This document shows, in pieces, positions 37,945 through 43,521 of a DNA stretch of 43,521 nucleotides. Both the position numbers and the translations under genes were made by a program. The stretch is taken from contig JARKPE010000118.1 in NCBI GenBank assembly GCA_029975415.1, positions 1 to 43,521 of the forward strand, written 5' to 3'. The notes beneath the pieces were generated by a model that saw only the letters and a program-made list of their open reading frames with translations, was not told the DNA's origin and searched no databases. Origin of the DNA: Dysgonamonadaceae bacterium. Its GTDB lineage: Bacteria; Bacteroidota; Bacteroidia; Bacteroidales; Dysgonomonadaceae. Numbering within the stretch: position 1 is the stretch's first letter; every line of letters starts with the position of its first letter.

Positions 37945-38421
37945 TTATCTGAGCGTATAACGCAAAGTCAGTGCGAATCCGCTATACCAGTAGTCGTTGT
38001 AATCGTTGGTAAAATTAAACGACGGTTTCCAATCCAAAGAAATGGCAAAGGGTGCTTCGGGGAACGTATATTCCAATCCGCCTATGATGTCTGCACCAAT
38101 CAAGAAAGAGTTGTCATATTTTTCCTTGTGATGGTGAATACCTCCGATATGCGCTCCAAGCCCGAGATACCAATCCAAATTATTGACCCCTTCCAGCGGT
38201 CTCTGGTATTCATAAAGTCCTACCAACTGAAAATAATGGGGAGATATACTCAGAATACCTTCGAAGGCACTACTATTGGCAAAAAAATTTTTGTAAGCCA
38301 ATCCGCTGTCATACCCTAATCTTACACCAATGCCGGTGTTGTAATTCTGCGCACTCAATGTAAATGTAGTTGTCAAAGCTGTTACCAAAAGTGCGGCAAC
38401 AAAAAATCTTTTTAGTTTCAT
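37945..38421 (-). CDS. small outer-membrane beta-barrel protein
   Basis: 158 residues. Signal peptide MKLKRFFVAALLVTALTTTF ending LSA before Gln. The mature protein is about 135 residues of alternating strands (GIGVRLGYDSGLAYKNFF, YFQLVGLYEYQ, DWYLGLGAHIGGI, GFALTLRYTLR), ending in an aromatic/Arg strand as for an eight-stranded barrel. HIGGIHHHKEK is a histidine-rich turn that might bind metal; that is inference. Function unknown; single gene. Confidence 0.75.
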   Translation of the reverse strand: MKLKRFFVAALLVTALTTTFTLSAQNYNTGIGVRLGYDSGLAYKNFFANSSAFEGILSISPHYFQLVGLYEYQRPLEGVNNLDWYLGLGAHIGGIHHHKEKYDNSFLIGADIIGGLEYTFPEAPFAISLDWKPSFNFTNDYNDYWYSGFALTLRYTLR

Positions 38422-39001
38422 ACGTCAATGTTTTTGTTAATAATTTGTGTTATAATTAAAATCAAACGCTTGAAGTAATAACGTTATTGCTCGCAGATTG
38501 TTTATTTTCATTAAGCAAAAAGATCCATGATAAAGCAGATAGCAGGCTTATTTTTAGTCATACAGATAAGCATTTGCAAATCGGTTAATCTGTGTTTATT
38601 CGAATTTTCCGAAGCAGATTCAAAAATGATTTGATTTACGCATGTTTTGAATTTTGTATTTGTGAGTCTGCTTTAATAAGTCCGGAATGCTGAAAATAAA
38701 TTTTATAGAATACTGATATTCAATATATTTTCTTGCTTATTTTCGATCAATAAGACTTATTCAAGTTGACTCATGAATTAATGTATTTTTTGGTATAATT
38801 TTTTTTGATGTCTTCTGTAAACCTTTTCCATTCGCAATCACAGAAAGGTTTTCAGCTTAGACAGCATCTAATTTTAAGGCATTTCATTACACTATATTTA
38901 ATAGCTTTTATGTACATAGTGTCTAATACTTTGGTAGGATTGGTTCTAACACAAGTTTAGGAACTTGCGATAGACAAATTAAAAAGATGAAATTACAATC
39001 A
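38422..39001. other. AT-rich gene-free stretch
   Basis: No convincing gene in 580 bases. A 35-codon frame (38527-38634, plus) starts MIKQIAGLFLVIQISICKSV but lacks any other support. AAACCTTT (38819-38826) and AAAGGTTT (38844-38851) could pair. The base composition is more AT-rich than in the flanking genes. Confidence 0.4.
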
Positions 39002-39469
39002 TCACTCTATACCATGATTCTTTTCCATAAAATATATCTTAATTAATTGATTTGAAACATGATAATAAAAATCATATTCCGTAAAAAGCGATTTCAAACT
39101 TCTCTCTTTATAAAAATTACTCCAAACAATTACCAAAAGATTCTCGGTTTTCATGGGAGGAGTTAGAATATATATTCCTGTATGGTTTATACTATCCCGG
39201 ACGTTTGGAAAAATTATATTTGAACTTTGCTTGGAGTCAATAAGTCTCCCATCGTTTTGAATGTAGAAATCCAAAACATTTGACTGATTTATACCATAGT
39301 ATACAAAAATTTTAGATCCACTATCTATCAATGTGTCCCCGTTTATAGTATAAAAGACATTAAATTCCAGTTCAAGCGGTTCAACCTCTTCACCAGGAAT
39401 ATTTTTATTGCAACTACTTAAAAGGAGAAATAAAAAGCAAATCAGCATTTCACCTTGTATCGACTTCAT
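39002..39469 (-). CDS. hypothetical lipoprotein
   Basis: 155 residues. MKSIQGEMLICFLFLLLSSC is a lipoprotein signal with Cys20. After a short acidic spacer (GEEVEPLELEFNVFY) the body has mixed strands and ends with several aromatic and charged residues (YHVSNQLIKIYFMEKN). No family was recognised. AT-rich like its surroundings. No terminator was identified. It could be species-specific. Confidence 0.65.
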   Translation of the reverse strand: MKSIQGEMLICFLFLLLSSCNKNIPGEEVEPLELEFNVFYTINGDTLIDSGSKIFVYYGINQSNVLDFYIQNDGRLIDSKQSSNIIFPNVRDSINHTGIYILTPPMKTENLLVIVWSNFYKERSLKSLFTEYDFYYHVSNQLIKIYFMEKNHGIE

Positions 39470-39480
39470 AACTATAATGG

Positions 39481-39744
39481 TTTAATGATCATAAATTCAA
39501 TAAACACTTTGTCTTATTGTTTCATGGGAGCTATATATACACGATAGTACCCTTTTTGATAATTTGGATTTAAATTTGGGAAACCAAAACCTCTGAAGAA
39601 AAACAAAAAGAGTAGTTGCTTTTTCATTGATTGTGTCTTATTTGTAAAAATTTTCCTTGCGAAGATTTCCAATCCGAAATGACATTGCAATCCCATTGGA
39701 CAGTACACATTATAAATTCATTTATTCTATTTTTAATGATCATA
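39481..39744. repeat. 13-base direct repeats flanking the gene-junction remnant
   Basis: TTTAATGATCATA occurs at 39481-39493 and again at 39732-39744, in the same orientation, 251 bases apart. The remnant at 39514-39654 lies between them. It may mark a recombination or insertion event; AT-rich DNA makes chance possible. Confidence 0.5.
39514..39654 (-). pseudogene. remnant of a TonB-type receptor gene start (operon-junction copy)
   Basis: Minus-strand positions 39654-39594 repeat 42111-42052 over about 60 bases with four substitutions and one single-base indel. The copied piece covers the last codons of the upstream outer-membrane protein, the ten-base junction and the first eleven codons of the TonB-type receptor. 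From the ATG at 39627 it reads MKKQLLFLFFFRGFGFPNLN and stops after 37 codons at 39514, instead of continuing as a signal peptide and receptor. It is best read as what remains of a duplicated or recombined operon. Alternatively it could be a small secreted peptide. Confidence 0.6.
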
Positions 39745-39778
39745 TTGCGTTTATATTATTTTGTCAATCATCAGATTT

Positions 39779-42085
39779 TTAGAATCTCTTGATCTCGGCA
39801 TCTCCGGCATTGGTTCCCTTATATTTGCTTTTTGCCGTGTTGAAATTGTAACGGATGGTCAATTCCACTTCACGAGTATCATTGCGATTCGTTTGTAATA
39901 ACTGCATTTTTTGGTTATACAGCAAATTTCTGTCTTTTATCCCATAAAACAAGTCCTGTCCTTTTAACTCTATACGAAGTTGGTCGTTGAGAAAAGAGCG
40001 GGTTAGTCCCATGTTAACAATGAATCTATTCCTTGCCAAATAAATGTTTTGATAATTCCCTTTCGTTTGAAAATATCCATCTAATGTTAACAAATATTTT
40101 GAAGGCAAACGAAAAGAGTTGTCAAGTGAAACAAAGGTCAAGGGTTTATTTAAGGTGATTGGCTGATTATTGGTAATTACAGTAAGCCATTGTTTTAGCA
40201 ATCCAATATTTAATTGTGGCGACCAGATACCAAAAGTTGGAGATACATTAAAAGAAGCAGTAAAAGTGGGCAATTCTTCCAAATTCTTGTACGCAATTAC
40301 GGAAACAGCGGGATTTTCTTCCAGCTGTTCCGTCCAGGAAATAATGGCATCCCTTTCGTTTTGGTAGCTAACCACGAGTTGTAGAAATTTCCATGCTCCG
40401 ATCATCGTAAGGTCACGGATGACAGAAGGCTTCAGAAAAGGGTTTCCCGTTTGCAGCGTAAAACGATTTCCATAATAAACATTTCCTCTTAACTGGCGAT
40501 ATGTAGGACGTTGTGTTTTGGCAGTATAGCTCAATTGCAGATTTACGTTGTTCAGTTGAGTACCGAACGAAAAAGTCGGGAACCACTGCTCGTATTTCCG
40601 ACTTTGGTCATCCATCCGTTCTTCGTTGCTGAAATATTCGGAGTTTACATTTTCGTAACGCAATCCGGCCCCGATATTTCCGAAAGAAAACTTTCGCGAA
40701 TATTCGGCGAAAAAACTGCTGTTGCGTTCCTTGATGGTTGTGCTGGATGAGGGCACAATATTTTGTTCGGTTTGATATTCATCTTTTCGGTGCGTATCGA
40801 TATATTCGTTGCCCAACGAAAATCGTCCGCCCAAAATCGGGTAGCTGAGCACCAATTTTTCGGCAATCATCCGGTTTTCTACCCTGTTCTCGGAATCGAT
40901 CTGACGATCCTCAAACTCCTGACTGGTTTCAGTTGTTATGGATTCCGAATGTTGCTTGTTGGCATAGAAATCCGTGTTAAAATCGATGCCCAAATCGCCG
41001 AAACTCCCATTATAGTAGGCATTCAACCGATGTGCCGGTGTGTGATGTGTGTTCTTCTCCTCTTCGCTGTTCCATTGATCATAAAAAATATTGTCTGCAT
41101 ATACCGTGCTATTCATCGTCGTCGAATTTCTATCTTCTGGGTAATCCGTAAGCGTATATTTCAAACCGGCAGCATGTTTCGGCGAAATTTCATAATTCAC
41201 CCCCACTATGCCGGTTAACGATTTGGTTAAACCATCTGTGTAGAGCGCATTATTCTGAGTCCAAAGAGTATCGACAAAAGTTTTTTGCCAACGTTTGCTA
41301 TCCTGAAAATAAGCATTTCGGCTGAATTTGAATGTTCCGAACAAGTCCCAGCCATTGTTTCGATAGTTTACGTTCAGTTGTTCGGTCAAATCGGTGTTTT
41401 GCGATTGAAAATAACTCGAGCGCAGGTCGAAACCAAAACCGTCTCCTGCTTTGCGCGCGGTGTTGATCCGAATGACGGCTTTCACGGTGGCATCGTAGCG
41501 AGCACCGGGATTGACGACGATTTCCACGTCTTTGATATCCGCCGAATTCAGGTTGTCCAACTCCGACACGTCGCGCATCTCGCGGTTGTTGATATAGATT
41601 TTTGCCTCGCCTTTTCCGAAAACCGAAAAAACGCCATCGTCACCGGTGAGCAGAGGAAGTCGTTTGAGCACATCGTTGGCAGTCCCTGCCTTGCTGAGTA
41701 CCGAATTTTGCACCGTCGCTACCAAAGCATCGTTTTTGAGTTGAATTTTCGGCAAATTTCCCTGAACCACCACTTCACCCAACACCGTATTTTCGGCTTT
41801 CAGCACGATGGTTTGTCCCGGCGTGGCCGGAACAACTTGCGTTTCGTAGCCGATGAAGGAAATCTTTAGGAAAGCATTCCCGATATCATTCGCAGTCAGT
41901 GAAAATTCTCCGTTTTTATCGGTTATGGTTCCTGTCACGAGCGTGCTGTCAGGGAGAGCATACAATGCAACATTCGCAAATTCGATGGGTTGATTGTTCG
42001 CGTCGGTTACTCTTCCCTGTATTTGTGAAAAAACGGGCAAAAGAGAACTCATGAAGAAAAACAAAATGAATAGTTGCTTTTTCAT
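39779..42085 (-). CDS. TonB-dependent-receptor-like outer-membrane protein
   Basis: 768 residues from the ATG at 42085. Signal peptide MKKQLFILFFFMSSLLPVFS before Gln; a carboxypeptidase-regulatory-like beta-sandwich (about 22-105, IQGRVTDANNQPIEFANVAL); a plug-like domain (VLKRLPLLTGDDGVFSVFGK, IKDVEIVVNPGARYDATVKA); then a large beta barrel of the outer-membrane family-3 type. It would span the outer membrane; ligand unknown, and no SusD partner is next to it. It follows the 253-residue outer-membrane protein by 10 bases, so they form one operon. An upstream in-frame extension overlaps that gene and was rejected. Confidence 0.88.
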   Translation of the reverse strand: MKKQLFILFFFMSSLLPVFSQIQGRVTDANNQPIEFANVALYALPDSTLVTGTITDKNGEFSLTANDIGNAFLKISFIGYETQVVPATPGQTIVLKAENTVLGEVVVQGNLPKIQLKNDALVATVQNSVLSKAGTANDVLKRLPLLTGDDGVFSVFGKGEAKIYINNREMRDVSELDNLNSADIKDVEIVVNPGARYDATVKAVIRINTARKAGDGFGFDLRSSYFQSQNTDLTEQLNVNYRNNGWDLFGTFKFSRNAYFQDSKRWQKTFVDTLWTQNNALYTDGLTKSLTGIVGVNYEISPKHAAGLKYTLTDYPEDRNSTTMNSTVYADNIFYDQWNSEEEKNTHHTPAHRLNAYYNGSFGDLGIDFNTDFYANKQHSESITTETSQEFEDRQIDSENRVENRMIAEKLVLSYPILGGRFSLGNEYIDTHRKDEYQTEQNIVPSSSTTIKERNSSFFAEYSRKFSFGNIGAGLRYENVNSEYFSNEERMDDQSRKYEQWFPTFSFGTQLNNVNLQLSYTAKTQRPTYRQLRGNVYYGNRFTLQTGNPFLKPSVIRDLTMIGAWKFLQLVVSYQNERDAIISWTEQLEENPAVSVIAYKNLEELPTFTASFNVSPTFGIWSPQLNIGLLKQWLTVITNNQPITLNKPLTFVSLDNSFRLPSKYLLTLDGYFQTKGNYQNIYLARNRFIVNMGLTRSFLNDQLRIELKGQDLFYGIKDRNLLYNQKMQLLQTNRNDTREVELTIRYNFNTAKSKYKGTNAGDAEIKRF

Positions 42086-42095
42086 TGTTGGTGTC

Positions 42096-42857
42096 TTATT
42101 TGTAAAATTTTGGAGCTGCAAAATATACATTCTCCCATCGACGTCTCCAAACATTGTATTCACGCAATACTCCGGCTTCAATACCAAATTTATCCGTTAT
42201 TCTAAATTCGATGCTACCTCCGTAAAAAGAAGAAGGCGCAAAAGGTGAATTCATTACAGAACCGGCATCGGCATTGTTCCTTCCATTTACGGAATAACGA
42301 CCATAAAGATTCAACCCAAGGTTATCTGAAATAGAAATATAAGAAGATGCATCTATGGTAAAATCGTTGTAAATACCCGAAAAATCTCTATACTGATAAG
42401 CCGAACTTCCTAAATTAATATACCAATTCTCGGTTGGTTGTATTTTAAAGCCGGCCGAAATGCTGTTCATCGAAGATATTCCCGGCATGATATCATACAG
42501 GTTATTCATATAAAAAACGCCATCATTTCCGACAGGATAGTTGGAATAGTCGTGATAAACATTTTTCATAAATTCAGTATCGAAAGGAATCATCGGATTT
42601 ATGTATGAAGACTGATTTCGTTCGTAATGAAATGGGTTGCTTATCTTTATCGCCCAATCTTCTGAAAATTCAGGCCTTACGATGTCTTGTCTTAATTTGA
42701 TTTCCAATGAATTTCTAAAGTTTGTTGTATCATGGGCAGGCAATAATCGAACAGCCGAGGTGTCTATATCGGTTTGTGCGCTTAATGATAAGACAACAAA
42801 CAACGATGGAAATATTAAGCACAATGTCCAAACGATGTTTTTTGTTAAAGATTTCAT
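42096..42857 (-). CDS. outer-membrane protein, unknown family
   Basis: 253 residues. Signal peptide MKSLTKNIVWTLCLIFPSLF through LSA before Gln. The first part (NSLEIKLRQDIVRPEFSEDW) is soluble-like. The second half shows beta strands with alternating residues (ISAGFKIQPTENWYINLGSS, LGLNLYGRYSVNG, SIEFRITDKFGIEAGVLREY), suggesting a partial barrel or surface-bound domain. No family is recognised. It is co-transcribed with the TonB-type receptor and likely works with it at the surface. Confidence 0.72.
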   Translation of the reverse strand: MKSLTKNIVWTLCLIFPSLFVVLSLSAQTDIDTSAVRLLPAHDTTNFRNSLEIKLRQDIVRPEFSEDWAIKISNPFHYERNQSSYINPMIPFDTEFMKNVYHDYSNYPVGNDGVFYMNNLYDIMPGISSMNSISAGFKIQPTENWYINLGSSAYQYRDFSGIYNDFTIDASSYISISDNLGLNLYGRYSVNGRNNADAGSVMNSPFAPSSFYGGSIEFRITDKFGIEAGVLREYNVWRRRWENVYFAAPKFYK

Positions 42858-42889
42858 CTTAATAAAAGACTTAACACAAGTCCTCCGTA

Positions 42890-43171
42890 TTAAAACAAGT
42901 ATTTAATGGCCTCATAAAGCCATAATCCCGACAAAATCCCTGCCCCATATAACAGGCGGGCACATGATCCGTATTTGCCATTTTTTTGGAATCTCTTCGC
43001 TGCTTTATAACAGGTGTGCGTCACAGTTATGGCTAATAAAATGTATGCTGCACCAAAAAGAATATCGCTTACATTATAAACGCCCGATGTCGAAAAGATG
43101 ACAAGCAGGATAAATATAATGGCAGCAGCAATAAACGACCAACCGATTTTGATTTGTTCTTTTACATTCAT
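42890..43171 (-). CDS. small integral membrane protein
   Basis: 93 residues from the ATG at 43171 (or 96 from 43180). About three membrane helices: GWSFIAAAIIFILLVIFSTS, ILFGAAYILLAITVTHTCY and, after a basic loop (KAAKRFQKNGKYGSCARL), LLYGAGILSGLWLYEAIKYL. No family recognised. It is 32 bases upstream of the outer-membrane protein gene and probably first in that operon. Confidence 0.65.
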   Translation of the reverse strand: MNVKEQIKIGWSFIAAAIIFILLVIFSTSGVYNVSDILFGAAYILLAITVTHTCYKAAKRFQKNGKYGSCARLLYGAGILSGLWLYEAIKYLF

Positions 43172-43180
43172 AGGTTGCAT

Positions 43181-43357
43181 AAATAAGTGATATGAGTAAT
43201 GATTCTTATGTCTGTTTCCATATTCTTTGTGTTCGTCCTACTTCAAAGAGAAATTTCAAAATTCAATTTTTCGCTGCTGCCGCACGATTGCAGCGTATGG
43301 CAAGTAGACATTTCCTTATTTTTTTAAAATATTAAAATTGCATTGATGTCCAATCCC
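43181..43357. other. gene-free stretch before the tandem array
   Basis: AT-rich. A six-pair hairpin CGCTGC/GCAGCG at 43272-43277 and 43290-43295. It should contain the promoter of the minus-strand operon, but no clear TAnnTTTG match was found. Confidence 0.35.
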
Positions 43358-43521
43358 TTCGAAGTGTGCCGAAAACACTTCCGAGTGTCGGAAAGTCTCT
43401 TCGGAGTGTCTCCGAGTTACTTCGGAGTGTCATGGAGAGACTCCGGAGTGACTCACAGTCTCTTAGGAGTGTCTCGGACTCACTATGGAGTGTCATGAAC
43501 ACACTCGCAAGTGTCTTTTTG
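43358..43521. repeat. degenerate tandem array of 21-base units
   Basis: Seven full units and one partial begin at 43358, 43379, 43400, 43421, 43442, 43463, 43484 and 43505, with exactly 21 bases each and no indel. AGTG at positions 6-9 is present in all eight. The consensus first half is TTCGGAGTGTC; the second half is looser and often looks like another copy (for example CCGAGTTAC), giving a sub-period of 10/11. It runs past the right edge of the window. Not a CRISPR (no spacers) and not coding in an obvious way. Confidence 0.8.

Noticed and set aside
37813-38319. 168-codon frame on the plus strand
   Set aside because: It covers the uvrD promoter and the terminator and body of the small beta-barrel gene on the other strand; no domain.
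41285-41869. 194-codon open frame on the plus strand
   Set aside because: Shadow of the TonB-type receptor gene; no domain or promoter.
43358-43521. CRISPR array
   Set aside because: The units are contiguous, degenerate and 21 bases long, with no spacers, no leader and no cas genes in the window.

Overview
The window looks like chromosomal core DNA of a member of the Bacteroidota, most likely the order Bacteroidales. The reasons are: promoters of the Bacteroidota type (TTG, a spacer of about 19-22 bases, then TAnnTTTG) in front of many genes; six exported proteins whose predicted signal peptides all end just before a glutamine; NigD-like, SusC-like carboxypeptidase-regulatory/TonB-type and LptC-type envelope proteins; a pyrophosphate-dependent phosphofructokinase; and weak or absent Shine-Dalgarno sites. 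The species cannot be named from sequence alone. No insertion sequence, prophage, integrase, CRISPR array or defence system was seen.

Layout. 1-1013: the last 43 codons of a HerA-like (DUF853) ATPase converge with a secreted TPR protein, which diverges from an MscS channel. 2269-7032 (minus): an operon PASTA protein - RluD - Ddl - acyltransferase - NigD-like lipoprotein, closed by a hairpin terminator. 7145-7428 (minus): rpmH. 7546-8047 (plus): tRNA-Glu and rpsT behind one promoter, then a small Dabb protein. 8478-14421 (plus): a tightly packed gyrB - LD-carboxypeptidase - K+/H+ antiporter - glutaminyl cyclase-like M28 enzyme - SufE cluster. 14458-17265 (minus): proA-proB-proC, the complete proline pathway from glutamate. 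17626-22109 (plus): dapA, an M13 metallopeptidase, riboflavin synthase and a nitroreductase. 22241-29443 (plus): an envelope-biogenesis run (FadL-like outer-membrane protein, TPR protein, LptC, CNNM/CorC, PpiD-like isomerase). 29546-31201 (minus): PPi-phosphofructokinase, converging on a shared bidirectional terminator. 31454-35526 (plus): sucA-sucB. 35536-37857 (minus): a UvrD/PcrA helicase. 37898-43171 (minus): a looser, more AT-rich cell-surface region with a small beta-barrel protein, a lipoprotein, a gene-junction remnant and an operon of a small membrane protein, an outer-membrane protein and a TonB-type beta-barrel receptor. 43358-43521: a degenerate tandem array of 21-base units that runs off the right edge.

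How the genes work together. Much of the content serves the envelope: peptidoglycan synthesis and turnover (Ddl, LdcA, perhaps the PASTA protein), LPS export (LptC), outer-membrane protein folding (PpiD-like), phospholipid synthesis, and N-terminal pyroglutamate formation on exported proteins (the glutaminyl cyclase-like enzyme acting on the +1 glutamine seen in six proteins here). The rest is central metabolism and information processing.

The least explained items are the 21-base array at the right end (with a sub-period near one helical turn), a 33-base almost perfect palindrome inside the first codons of lptC, a 60-base duplicate of an operon junction left as a gene remnant near 39600, and an oddly built start of proA. 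None of these is shown to be a new system; each is given with a test.
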